Source: GCA-2861595 sp035536185 (lineage in GTDB: Bacteria > Actinomycetota > Acidimicrobiia > Acidimicrobiales > GCA-2861595). From it: DNA of 64,000 bases. The notes below the pieces were generated by a model. That model did not search any database. It worked only from the letters and a program-made list of their open reading frames with translations, and was not told the origin of the DNA. This document shows positions 8,633 to 17,428 of the stretch, one piece after another; positions within the stretch are counted from its first letter, which is position 1; every line of letters begins with the position of its first letter. Position numbers and translations under genes: made by a program. The stretch covers positions 19,357-83,356 of the forward strand of contig DATLOM010000060.1 in the NCBI GenBank assembly GCA_035536185.1, read 5' to 3'.

Positions 8633-9310
8633 GTGCTTCTTCAAGAGCCGTCTCGGCTCCTGGTCGTCGAGGACGAGGCTTCGATCCGGCGGGCGCTGAC
8701 GGCGGCCCTCCGTGCCGAGGGCTACGGGGTGCGTGGAGAGGCAACGGGGGAGTCCATCGAGGAGGTGGCGGCCAGTTTCCGCCCACACCTTGCTCTTCTG
8801 GACATCCGCCTCCCTGTCGGTCCGGACGGGTACGAGATCGCGCGGGTACTTCGTCGCCAAGGGGACCTGCCGATCATCTTCCTCACTGCCGCCGACGCCT
8901 TGCGGGCACGTCTAGACGGCTTCGCGGCCGGCGGTGACGACTACCTCGTGAAGCCTTTCGCCCTCGATGAGCTCCTCGCACGCGTCAAGGCCCTGCTGCG
9001 GCGCTCGGGGCGCACTCCGACTCGACGGCAGGTCGGGGACCTGATCGTGGACGAAGATGGCCGTAGCGCCGTGCGCTCCGGCACAGATCTGGAACTGACG
9101 AGAAAGGAGTACGACGTTCTCGTCGTGCTTGTCCGGAATGTCGGCCAGGTGCTTTCCAAGGGTCAGATCCTTCGTTTGGTCTGGGGATATGACGCCTACG
9201 ACGAGAATCTGATCGAGGTTCATATGAGTTCCTTGCGGCGAAAGCTCGAGGCGGTCGGGCCCCGCCTGATTCACACCGTCCGCGGGGTGGGCTATGTGAT
9301 GCGACCATGA
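8633..9310 (+). CDS. OmpR/PhoB-family response regulator
   Basis: About 225 aa. The receiver has VVEDEAS, phosphoacceptor Asp in LALLDIRLPVGPDG, Thr in FLTAAD and Lys in YLVKPF. The C-terminal winged helix follows (LELTRKEYDVLVVLV, then LIEVHMSSLRRKLE and IHTVRGVGYVMRP). The VGPDG insertion after the phospho-Asp also occurs in the regulator at 56276-56959. GTG at 8633 places the first beta strand a few residues in; the ribosome site is weak. The stop overlaps the kinase start (ATGA). It is a candidate binder of the 11-nt direct repeats in this window (inference). Confidence 0.88.
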   Translation: MLLQEPSRLLVVEDEASIRRALTAALRAEGYGVRGEATGESIEEVAASFRPHLALLDIRLPVGPDGYEIARVLRRQGDLPIIFLTAADALRARLDGFAAGGDDYLVKPFALDELLARVKALLRRSGRTPTRRQVGDLIVDEDGRSAVRSGTDLELTRKEYDVLVVLVRNVGQVLSKGQILRLVWGYDAYDENLIEVHMSSLRRKLEAVGPRLIHTVRGVGYVMRP

Positions 9311-10404
9311 CACGCGCCGGACAGCCGGGAGGTGTCGGCGACGAAGCAGCCTGGGTCCTAGCCGCCCTGGAGAATGTCTCAGACGACGCGACCATCGTCA
9401 CTGCCCCCGACGGCACGATTCGGTCCTGGAGTCGTAGCGCTGAGCGGCTGTACGGCTATCCGTGCCACGAGGCAATCGGCCGGCACATCCAGCTCATCGT
9501 CCCGGTGGACCACGAGGACGACATGGCCTGTTCTCGCAGCCTCCTTGACGTTGGCGAGGCCGTGTCGATCTTCGAGACCGTGCGCCGGACCAAGGCGGGC
9601 GTTGAAATAAATGTGGCAAGCCGCATGTCGGGCATCTTCAATTCCGAGGGCGAGTTGATCGGTGCCGTCGTGGTGGACCATGACCTGACCGAGCAGCGCT
9701 GGCTGGCGGTGACGCTGGACGCGACGCTTTCGAGTCTCGAAGGTGCCGCTGACGAGGCGCGCGCCGCTGAGGGCAGGGGCCGTCGCTTCCTTGCCGACGC
9801 CGCCCACCAGCTACGGTCACCGATAGCCAGCATCCAGGTGTGCGCAGAGACTCTACTCCAGGGAGTGGACGCTGCCGAGCGGGACAGCGTCCTGAATGAT
9901 CTTGTTCGCCAGACAGCGAGAGCCGGTCGGCTTCTAGGTTCGTTGCTGCGGATCGCACGGCTAGATGCGGGAGAGGAGCTACTGCGCGAGCCGTGCGACC
10001 TGCTCGCGCTCTGCCGCGAGGAGGCCGGCCGGGTCTGGTACCTCGCCCCCCACCTCGACATCACGCTACGTGCTCCCGACCAGCCTGACGACACTCCGAA
10101 GCTGGACGCCGACGCCGTGCGCGAGATCTTGGCCAACCTCTTGGAGAACGCCATTCGTTACGCCGTCTCCGAAGTGTCCATCGAGGTCAGCACCAGTGAT
10201 GAAACCGTCGAGATCCGCGTCGGCGACGACGGGCCTGGGCTGCCCGCCGGCATGGAGGAGCGCGTTTTCGAGCGTTTCGTCACCCTCGGCCCGAAAAGTG
10301 GTTCTGGCCTGGGGCTGCCCATCGCGCTGGAGCTGGCCCGGGCACACGGGGGCGGCCTGACCTATGAGGGACGGTGCTTCATGGTGCGCCTTCCACGAGG
10401 TTGA
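9307..10404 (+). CDS. PAS-containing sensor histidine kinase, apparently cytosolic
   Basis: 365 aa without an evident transmembrane helix. A PAS domain covers about 20-130 (PDGTIRSWSRSAERLYGY, then KAGVEINVASR). The HisKA phosphoacceptor is His167 in DAAHQLRSPI. The N box reads ILANLLENAIRY, followed by GDDGPGLP and GSGLGLPIALELARAHGG of the HATPase domain. It is translationally coupled to the upstream response regulator. Its closest relative here is the kinase at 55188-56279, with the same domain order and a near-identical FLADAAHQLR motif. Confidence 0.88.
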   Translation: MTRAGQPGGVGDEAAWVLAALENVSDDATIVTAPDGTIRSWSRSAERLYGYPCHEAIGRHIQLIVPVDHEDDMACSRSLLDVGEAVSIFETVRRTKAGVEINVASRMSGIFNSEGELIGAVVVDHDLTEQRWLAVTLDATLSSLEGAADEARAAEGRGRRFLADAAHQLRSPIASIQVCAETLLQGVDAAERDSVLNDLVRQTARAGRLLGSLLRIARLDAGEELLREPCDLLALCREEAGRVWYLAPHLDITLRAPDQPDDTPKLDADAVREILANLLENAIRYAVSEVSIEVSTSDETVEIRVGDDGPGLPAGMEERVFERFVTLGPKSGSGLGLPIALELARAHGGGLTYEGRCFMVRLPRG

Positions 10405-10419
10405 GCACAGCGAGAACGA

Positions 10420-11622
10420 TTAGGCGCATTTGACCGGTACTCGGCTGCATCGACGGTGCTGCTCTACGTAGAGCTCCGAGGAGCCCCCAGCAGCGCCTAC
10501 ACCACCAGACACCAGAACCGCCCCGCTTCCCAGAGCGGTAGCACTATGGATGCGGCGCGGGACCGAAAGCGAGGCTGCTGCAGCCCAGGAGTTCGTGGCC
10601 GAGTCGAATATCTCGACTGACTGCAACTCGAAGGAACTCTCACTGTTGTTGTTCCGGCCTCCGGCGACCAGGACCCTGCCTCCGGAAATAGGGCTGGCGG
10701 AATGACTGGAGCGGGGGCTCGCGAGACTGCCCGTATTGCTCCACGTCCTCAGGACGGGGTCATATATCTCGGCCGTGGGAGTGTCGATGGCCGCCCTACT
10801 GTCTCCGGCGGTGCCGCCGGCCACAAGGACCTTCCCATTTAGTAGAAGCGTGGCCGTGTGGTCGGACCGTCCGGTTGCCATAGCCCCGGTGGAGCTCCAC
10901 ATACCCGTCGTGGTGTCGTATATCTCAGTGAGGGAGAGGTCATAGGTCGCGCTCGAGGTGACCGACTTCTCTGCCTCACCCCCGGTCACCAGGACCTTCC
11001 CGCACAGCGCCCCGCACGGGTCGGCGTCCATAAGGACCGCAGTGTGTTGAACCCGAGGAGTGACCATCATGCCCGTAGCGGCCCAAGAGCCGGTCAAGGG
11101 GTCGTACAACTCGGCGGACGCGGTAGGAGTGAAGCCCACGTCGCCACCGGCAACAAGTACCTTCCCGTTGGGCAGGAGGGTAGCCGTGTGCTCTGCGCGA
11201 ATCACCGCCATGGGGCCGGTGAGGGCCCAACTGTTCCGTTGCGGGTCATAAAGCTCTGCCAGGTTCCCAGGACTTGCACTGCCGCCCACCACGAGTACCC
11301 GACCATCGCGAAGAAGCGTCGCGCTGTGACCCTTGCGGGGCGCCTGCATTGAGCCACTGATCGTCCACGATCGGCTGGTTGGATCGTATATCTCGAAGGA
11401 ATCAGTACTTCCCGTGCTGGTGGTCCCACCGGCGATCAGGACCATGCCACTGGCCAAGCGGGTGGCCGTGTGCCCGTAGCGCCCCATGTTCGGGGCTCCC
11501 GTCGTGCTCCAGGTCCCTGTATCCGGCGGGACGGCATTGGCCGGGCTCGTGGTGAGCGCCAGGCTGCCCAACAGCAGCGACGAGGACCAGAAACCCAATG
11601 CCACAGCTCGAAGCCGAGACAT
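10420..11622 (-). CDS. Secreted kelch-repeat beta-propeller protein, 400 aa
   Basis: A signal peptide ends near SPANA. Six to seven kelch units of about 50 residues follow, each with an HTATLLxxGKVLVAGG-like strand pair and an EIYDP or ELYDP turn. No catalytic domain is visible, so a binding or scaffolding role outside the cell is more likely than enzyme activity. The ATG at 11622 has AGGGGGTGG upstream. It is related to the kelch blocks in the giant proteins at 40046 and 44230. The upstream region carries an inverted copy of the repeat element found before the 14619 gene. Confidence 0.85.
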   Translation of the reverse strand: MSRLRAVALGFWSSSLLLGSLALTTSPANAVPPDTGTWSTTGAPNMGRYGHTATRLASGMVLIAGGTTSTGSTDSFEIYDPTSRSWTISGSMQAPRKGHSATLLRDGRVLVVGGSASPGNLAELYDPQRNSWALTGPMAVIRAEHTATLLPNGKVLVAGGDVGFTPTASAELYDPLTGSWAATGMMVTPRVQHTAVLMDADPCGALCGKVLVTGGEAEKSVTSSATYDLSLTEIYDTTTGMWSSTGAMATGRSDHTATLLLNGKVLVAGGTAGDSRAAIDTPTAEIYDPVLRTWSNTGSLASPRSSHSASPISGGRVLVAGGRNNNSESSFELQSVEIFDSATNSWAAAASLSVPRRIHSATALGSGAVLVSGGVGAAGGSSELYVEQHRRCSRVPVKCA

Positions 11623-11713
11623 TTACCACCCCCTGCTCGAACGCCGCCATGATCTATGACGGCCACTTGACAGTAGCGCTCCTAAACCCGGAAAAGCTCC
11701 AACAACATCGAAA

Positions 11714-11739
11714 CTTCAGCAGATCTTCAGCTAGTTCGG
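11714..11739 (-). promoter_or_regulatory. Direct-repeat box, copy A of a 25-bp inverted-repeat pair
   Basis: Plus strand CTTCAG at 11714-11719 and 11725-11730 (11-nt period) lies in a 25-base segment (11715-11739) that is perfectly repeated in reverse at 14402-14426. Read toward the kelch gene, the homology continues downstream to a shared GAGCGCTA element (around 11673-11680), suggesting two promoters of common origin. The -10 spacing differs from the main box class. Confidence 0.5.
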
Positions 11740-11764
11740 TCTGCCCCGTTTGTTGCAGGCGTGC

Positions 11765-14236
11765 TCAAGGCTGTTCCGTGTGCCGGTGCCGGTGCCGACG
11801 CCGGTAGAGGGAGATGGCACCCCCCGAGACTGCGAGCAACACAACCCCCGCCACGGCCAACCCACTACTGTCCCGGTTGTCACGCCTGACAGGCGGTAGC
11901 ACTGTTTCCCTGCACGGCGGTCCAAGTGGCACGCGCCGGACGCGGTTGTTGCCGCTATCGAGCACCACGAGGTGGCATTGGTCAAGGGCCAGGTTTGTCG
12001 GGGAGTCAAGGGCGCTCAGCGCAGCCGGCAGGCCGTCGCCGTTGTAGCCCCGCTGGCCGTTTCCTACTGCGGTAGTCAAGGTTCCGTCCTTGTCAACCCT
12101 GCGGATGCTGTGGTCGCCTGTGTCGGAAAAGTACAGGTTGCCGTCCGTTGCCAGGGCCAGCCCCGACGACGCACTGATGGGGCTGGCGGTAGCAGGTTCT
12201 GCCTCGTGTCGTAACCCCGTGGTAGTTCCGTTTCCTGCCACAGCGCCAGCTCGGCCAGGCGCTACCTGCTGGCCATTCACCGTAACTGGGCGATCCTTCC
12301 GGTTCACGAACCAGATGCGGTTCGTAGCAGCATCGCTGACGTACACGTTGCCGGCGGGATCGACGGCGAGAGCGACCGGTTTGCTGCAGCACCCCCGGGC
12401 AGCGGGCGGGGCTCCGTTGCCTGCAACTGTGGAGACGCCGCCCATCGGCCCGATATGTAGAAGTCGGCCCCCGGCGCTGTCACCGACAAGGAGGCTTCCG
12501 GTGGTGATGTCAACGGCCATCGCGGTAGCGCCAAATGAGCCCGTTCGATCCGTGCCCGCGGTACCCCCGGCCACGGTGCGCCAGGAGCCAGGCTCAATGG
12601 AGACTCCATGGATGGTTATGGTTCTGGAACCGATATTCAGTGCGGAGATCCGGGTCCCGCCCCGGTCAACGAGGTAGAGGGCTTCGTCCGACCTGACGGC
12701 GACGCCACCGAGAACCTGACTTCCCGGATCATCCGGCGGCATCGGGCCCTTACTCGCCTTGACTGCGTCGATAGAGCCATCGCTCGCCGAGCGCTTCACG
12801 AGCTTCTTACCGAGGACGTCGATGAAGTAAAGGTGGCCCTTTCGGCCGACAGCAAGACCCTGCCACTTGGCCTTCCTCGGCGTATCACCGGATCGAGCGC
12901 ATTTCCAGAACGGCTCGTTGCCTCTACCGGCACGAAGCACGCCCGATGCGTCTATGACCCGCACCTGATGATTGCCGCTGTCCGAGATGTATATCTGACC
13001 CTGTGCCACCTTGACGTCGTGAGGTCGGTTCAGGCGTGCCTCGCTGGCGAGTCGACCGTTCCCGTTGAAGCCACCATCGTCAGGACTGATACCCCCGACT
13101 CCTGCGACTGAAGAGATGATTCCGAGACTGTCGACCTTGCGCACACGGTGGTGGCGCTCGTCCGCCAGGTAGAGATTCCCGTTGGTATCGGCGGCGATCC
13201 CAGGCAACTGGGAGAACGAGGCTGCTCGAGCGTTGCCGCCGTCTCCACCGAAGCCAGCCACCCCACCGCCGGCAACAATGGCGATCCCACCAGCCGGCAC
13301 CGTCAGGCCATGAGCCGCCGTCTCCGTCCCACCGAGGTTGATGACGCGGACACTGGAGACGGCTGGTTGCCCGTCAGACGGTGGGGAGTACATGCCCAGG
13401 TACAGCCGCGCCCCCACGACCGCCATGCTGGGAGGCGTACCGCTGAGCACGCTGCCAAGTGCCGTACCACCGTCGCTGTCGCCACCGCCACCATCCCCCT
13501 CTTCGGCACCGCCGGCGACCGTGGCGATGTCGCCTGGCTCCACTGTGAGCTGCTGGGCCGTTCCGGTGTAGAAGGTGACCGGCCGTGTCGACCGATTGAT
13601 GAACCGGACCCGAAAGGTCGAACGGCCGTGGGTGACCCTGTCAGCAACGAAGAGGTTGTGAGCTTCGTCTGTTGCGATGCTCCTTGTGCTCGTGAAGGTT
13701 GCCGCTGATACTGGGCCACCATCGCCGGCGCTGCTCCGCCCCTCAGCACCCGGCAGAGCTGACGGGTCCCCCGCAAGCGTCGTGAGGCCCGTGCCTTCAG
13801 CGTCGACCGCTACCAGCTTGGCGCCGAGGGCAACAAACAGCGCGCCCCTGCCGTCAGTAGCGAGGCGGCTGGCGCTGGGGGCGGCGTCGGAGAGGGACTC
13901 GCCGGGTCGATGCCGTTGGACGCTGCCGGGACGGAGCAGCGAGACACTCAGTCCATCCGACTTCCGAACGATTCCTGCCCCGGGGGGACCGGTGTCTACA
14001 AAAATGCGCCCTGACTCGTCGACAGCGAGAGATCGGACCACGCCGGCTGAGTGGTCGACCTCTGTGCGCCCGCTACACAGCTGGGGCCCGGCAACGGTCT
14101 GCACGCCGCTGGCGGTCGTACTGACCGCTCGGGCGGCCACTGAAGGCGCAGTCACGACCAAAGCCGCCACCGACACAGCCGTGACCGAGGTTAGGAGCGT
14201 TATGGACAGTGGGCGGCCTCCGGAGGTCCTGAGCAA
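11765..14236 (-). CDS. Secreted NHL-repeat beta-propeller with C-terminal anchor, 823 aa
   Basis: The N-terminal signal is followed by many NHL-like units, for example LALATDGNLYFSDTGDHSI and VAVDPAGNVYVSDAATNRI, each linked to VAGNG turns. The tail has a hydrophobic helix (GLAVAGVVLLAVSGGAISLY) followed by a His/Arg-rich RRRHRHRH end, consistent with anchoring. NHL propellers commonly bind proteins or carbohydrates; no catalytic partner domain is seen. The start is uncertain: TTG at 14236 leads straight into the signal peptide but has no good ribosome site. Two of the window's boxes flank the gene. Confidence 0.8.
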   Translation of the reverse strand: MLRTSGGRPLSITLLTSVTAVSVAALVVTAPSVAARAVSTTASGVQTVAGPQLCSGRTEVDHSAGVVRSLAVDESGRIFVDTGPPGAGIVRKSDGLSVSLLRPGSVQRHRPGESLSDAAPSASRLATDGRGALFVALGAKLVAVDAEGTGLTTLAGDPSALPGAEGRSSAGDGGPVSAATFTSTRSIATDEAHNLFVADRVTHGRSTFRVRFINRSTRPVTFYTGTAQQLTVEPGDIATVAGGAEEGDGGGGDSDGGTALGSVLSGTPPSMAVVGARLYLGMYSPPSDGQPAVSSVRVINLGGTETAAHGLTVPAGGIAIVAGGGVAGFGGDGGNARAASFSQLPGIAADTNGNLYLADERHHRVRKVDSLGIISSVAGVGGISPDDGGFNGNGRLASEARLNRPHDVKVAQGQIYISDSGNHQVRVIDASGVLRAGRGNEPFWKCARSGDTPRKAKWQGLAVGRKGHLYFIDVLGKKLVKRSASDGSIDAVKASKGPMPPDDPGSQVLGGVAVRSDEALYLVDRGGTRISALNIGSRTITIHGVSIEPGSWRTVAGGTAGTDRTGSFGATAMAVDITTGSLLVGDSAGGRLLHIGPMGGVSTVAGNGAPPAARGCCSKPVALAVDPAGNVYVSDAATNRIWFVNRKDRPVTVNGQQVAPGRAGAVAGNGTTTGLRHEAEPATASPISASSGLALATDGNLYFSDTGDHSIRRVDKDGTLTTAVGNGQRGYNGDGLPAALSALDSPTNLALDQCHLVVLDSGNNRVRRVPLGPPCRETVLPPVRRDNRDSSGLAVAGVVLLAVSGGAISLYRRRHRHRHTEQP

Positions 14237-14401
14237 GGTTACCGCTGTTGTTCGATCGCGTACCAGAAGATGTCACGAATTCTCAATCAAGATCTATGAC
14301 CCCCGCACCTAAATGGCGTGTCGCGGCACGCTTCCGCAGGGCGCCCTGAACAACCGACCCAGCAGATAGCCGGCATACCTCCCAACGTTCCTCCTAGGGA
14401 C

Positions 14402-14427
14402 CCGAACTAGCTGAAGATCTGCTGAAA
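14402..14427 (+). promoter_or_regulatory. Direct-repeat box, copy B of the inverted-repeat pair; region 14237-14618
   Basis: CTGAAG (14411-14416) and CTGAAA (14422-14427) lie 11 nt apart in the second copy of the 25-base element. Downstream similarity to the kelch upstream region (a shared GAGCGCTAT near 14460) argues that it serves the 14619 gene, about 190 nt away. Nothing else recognisable lies in the 380-base gap. Confidence 0.5.
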
Positions 14428-14618
14428 CTTCGACGCTATTTGCACTTTCTTCCGGCTCAGAGCGCTATTTTCTGTTTCAGGTCCCCAGTGCGCCCCTTGC
14501 CAGGCTGAAAGTGCTGGTGGCCGGGCGGTGACCGCGTTCACCCCCACGAAACCTGCGGGCAAGGGACACGTTTTTCAAGTTCGACTGGACATACGTAACA
14601 CAGACACGGGGAGCAAAG

Positions 14619-16146
14619 ATGTTGCGACGTGTAAGTAGACGCTGGGTTCGTGTCGGGGCCTCAATCGCAGTGCTGGGGCTATCGGGGTCGACCGTGAGTG
14701 AGGGGCTTGAAGCGGCAGCGTCACCAGCCGTCGTGCCTGCCGAGAGCGTGGTCCTGCGATGGAACGAGGCGGTCCTGAAAGCTGTGCGGACGTCAAGCCT
14801 CGGGCCGCCCATGGTGGCCCGGGCGCTGGCCATCGTTCACACCTGCATCTATGACGCGTGGGCCGCTTACGACCCAGTGGCTGTGGGCACGCGCTTCGAC
14901 GCGGCTCTGCGGCAACCGCCCAAGGATCGCACACTCTCGAATGCCAACAAGGCCGTGAGCTTCGCTGCGTACCGTGCCGCGGTGGACGTGTTCCCGGCCA
15001 GCACCAGCCCCGTGTTCGACCCCCTCATGAAAGAGCTTGGCTACAACCGGTTTGACAGCTCATCTTCCACGAGCACGCCTGCGGGTGTCGGCAACGTCGC
15101 CTGCCGAGCCGTACTGAAATTCCGTCACCATGACGGCTCCAACCAGCTCGGCGATGAACCCGGCGGTACCCCCGGCGTCGCCTACTCCGACTACACGGGC
15201 TACCGGCCGGTCAATGAGCCGATGAACCTGACGACGGAGTTCGACCCGGGCACGGTGCAGGATGCGAACCGCTGGCAGCCGCTTTCCTACCGGGACGCAA
15301 CAGGCGCTGTGGTGACTCCGAGCTTCGTGGCCCCCTTCTGGAACCGTGTCACACCGTTCGCCCTCCAGGGTGGTGGGCATCTTCGGTCCTCCGCTGGGCC
15401 GGCAGCTATGGGTTCACCCCAGTCAAGCAAGGAGCTAGCAGAGCTGGTGGCCACGAGCGCCGCTCTCACCGATGAACACAAGGTGATTGCCGAGTACTGG
15501 GCGGATGGGCCAAGGAGCGAGTTGCCTCCCGGGCATTGGAACCTGTTCGCTCAGTACGTCTCGCGTCGAGATGGGCACGGCGGCGGACTCGCCGGCTTGG
15601 CGAGCGATGCCAAGCTGTTCTTCGCCCTTACCAACGCAGTGTTCGACGCCGGCATAGTTGCATGGGACAACAAGATCGCCTTCGACTCGGTTCGACCGAT
15701 CACTGCTGTCCGCCATCGCTTTCAGGGGACCAAGATCCTCGCTTGGGGTGGGCCCTACCGGGGCACGCAGATGATCGACGGCGAGGACTGGCTTCCCTAC
15801 CAGCCATTCACCTTTCCCACTCCACCGTTTGCCGAGTACTCCTCTGGTCACAGCAACTTCAGCTCCGCCGCGGCCAGGGTTCTCGAGCTGGCTACAGGTA
15901 GCGACGCATTCGGCTACTCCGAAACAATCTCTGCCGGCAGCTCAAAGGTAGAGCCGGGAGCAGTACCGGCAGCCGACATGACGCTGTCCTTCCCGACGTT
16001 CACCTACGCAGCAGACCAGGCGGGCATATCTCGCCGCTACGGGGGCATCCACTTCGAGCGAGGTGACGTCGACGCCAGGGCAACTGGGGCACGGACGGGT
16101 GCCTGGCGTGGGCCAAGGCCCAGGCCCTCTTCAACGGGACCACTTA
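14619..16146 (+). CDS. Vanadium-dependent haloperoxidase / PAP2-type enzyme with apparent 3' frameshift
   Basis: An N-terminal signal leads into a haloperoxidase-like domain: LAIVHTCIYDAWAAYDPVA near the start, FDSVRPITAVRH (Arg/His of the anion pocket), EYSSGHSNFSSAAA (the conserved SGH motif) and RRYGGIHFERGD (final Arg/His motif). Such enzymes bind vanadate or phosphate and act as haloperoxidases or acid phosphatases outside the membrane. Just after the last motif the frame is broken: the family-like ending CLAWAKAQALFNGTT and a stop at 16144-16146 appear in another frame from about 16100. The open frame instead runs into non-homologous sequence to 16325. This is either a real 1-nt indel in the G runs at 16086-16099 or a sequencing error. 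ATG at 14619 has GGGGAGC upstream. Confidence 0.8.
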
Positions 16147-16475
16147 GCCCGCGAGGGAAGGGAGCGCTCACCGACGCGAGGTGCACCGGCACCCGGAGAT
16201 GCTTCCAACGATCACGGCGGGAGCCACATGAGCAGGTCGAAAGGCGGAAGGTGGTCTCAGGTGTAGGCAGCAGCACCCGAGCACCCTGGGAGCAGGTGAT
16301 GGGCCCGGCATCCTCGCCGCGGTGAACCGAGGCGACCGTCGGAAGGCAGTTCCGGCCCACGCCGAGAGACTTCCCGCGGGGTCGACCCAGTCGAGTTCCT
16401 CGAAGCTCGTGAAAGGACCCACGGTTGTGACCGGAGGGCCAGAAATAGGATATTCAACTTGACGTCCGGCAAGGC
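16147..16475. other. Gene-poor gap
   Basis: Between the broken haloperoxidase-like gene and the epimerase I see no supported gene. Short open frames on both strands here have no recognisable motif and no signal or ribosome site. Confidence 0.5.
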
Positions 16476-17402
16476 TCAGCGGACGATGAACCACTCCACC
16501 GTGCTTCGGAGGCCGGCCTCGAAAGGCGTCGATGCCTGCCATGCCAGGTCGCGGTAGGCAGCGGACACGTCGGCCTCGGAGCGGCGTACGTCGCCGGCAC
16601 GGGGTTCGGTGTGGGTGCGGGCCGGCTCCATGCCGAGAATTTGAGCCAGGATTTCCAGCAGGTCGAGGACCGAATGGGTGGAATCGCCGGCGATGTTGTA
16701 GGCGTGTCCGTTGCACACGGCAGCCGGGGCAGCGGCCGCCGCCAGGTTGGCCTGCACCACGTCGTCCACGTAGGTGAAGGCGCGGGACTGGAGGCCGTCG
16801 CCGTGGACGACGGCCGCCTCACCCTTGTGCAGGGCCTCGATGAACAGCGGCACCACTGCCGCGTACGCGGAGTCCGGCCGCTGGCGAGGCCCGTACACGT
16901 TGAAGTAACGAAGAGCCACCGTCTCCAGCCCGTAGACCTCGGCGAAGACCCGGCAGTAGTGCTCGCCGGCCAGCTTGGTGACGGCGTAGGGCGAGCGGGG
17001 GAGGCAGGGCGCTGTCTCGGGCGTGGGCAACACCGCAGCCCCGCCGTACACGCTGCTCGACGAGGCCGAGACCACGCGTCGCGCTCCCGCGTCGGCCGCC
17101 GCCTTCAGCACCACCAGCGTGCCATGAGTGTTGGCGGTGTCGGTTTCCAGCGGCTGCTCCACGGACCGCAACACGGCCCGGTGGGCGGCGAAGTGGAAGA
17201 CCAGCTCGCAGCCCTCCACGGTCCGTTGCACCAGGTCCTCGTCGTTGATGCCGCCGATGAAGGCCTCGGCCGCCGGGTTCAGGTGCTCCGCATAGCCGGA
17301 GGACAAGTCGTCGAGCACCCGAACGTGGTGACCGGCGGCAACCAGCGCGTCCACGGTGTGCGATCCGATGAAGCCCGCTCCGCCCGTCACCAGGACCCTC
17401 AT
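16476..17402 (-). CDS. NAD-dependent sugar epimerase (GalE-like SDR)
   Basis: 308 aa. Rossmann motif GGAGFIGSHT at the N-terminus, catalytic SPYAVTKLAGEH (Tyr-x3-Lys), a Ser-rich strand VVSASSSSVYGG, and RYFNVYGPRQRPDSAYAAVV substrate region. These are typical of UDP-hexose 4-epimerases and related extended SDRs; the substrate is not determinable. It opens the polysaccharide locus and is divergent from a GT4 glycosyltransferase with overlapping -10 elements. Confidence 0.87.
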   Translation of the reverse strand: MRVLVTGGAGFIGSHTVDALVAAGHHVRVLDDLSSGYAEHLNPAAEAFIGGINDEDLVQRTVEGCELVFHFAAHRAVLRSVEQPLETDTANTHGTLVVLKAAADAGARRVVSASSSSVYGGAAVLPTPETAPCLPRSPYAVTKLAGEHYCRVFAEVYGLETVALRYFNVYGPRQRPDSAYAAVVPLFIEALHKGEAAVVHGDGLQSRAFTYVDDVVQANLAAAAAPAAVCNGHAYNIAGDSTHSVLDLLEILAQILGMEPARTHTEPRAGDVRRSEADVSAAYRDLAWQASTPFEAGLRSTVEWFIVR

Positions 17403-17411
17403 TGCCGGCGC

Positions 17412-17421
17412 ACCCTACGCT
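17412..17421. promoter_or_regulatory. Overlapping divergent -10 elements
   Basis: TAGGGT on the minus strand (17417-17412) is 9 nt before the epimerase ATG at 17402. TACGCT on the plus strand (17416-17421) is 7 nt before the glycosyltransferase ATG at 17429. Their overlap suggests mutually exclusive initiation. Confidence 0.5.
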
Positions 17422-17428
17422 TGGCCCG

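Noticed and set aside
16168..16716. Minus-strand open frame across the gap and the epimerase end
   Set aside because: It overlaps the epimerase in another frame and has no recognisable domain, start signal or ribosome site.
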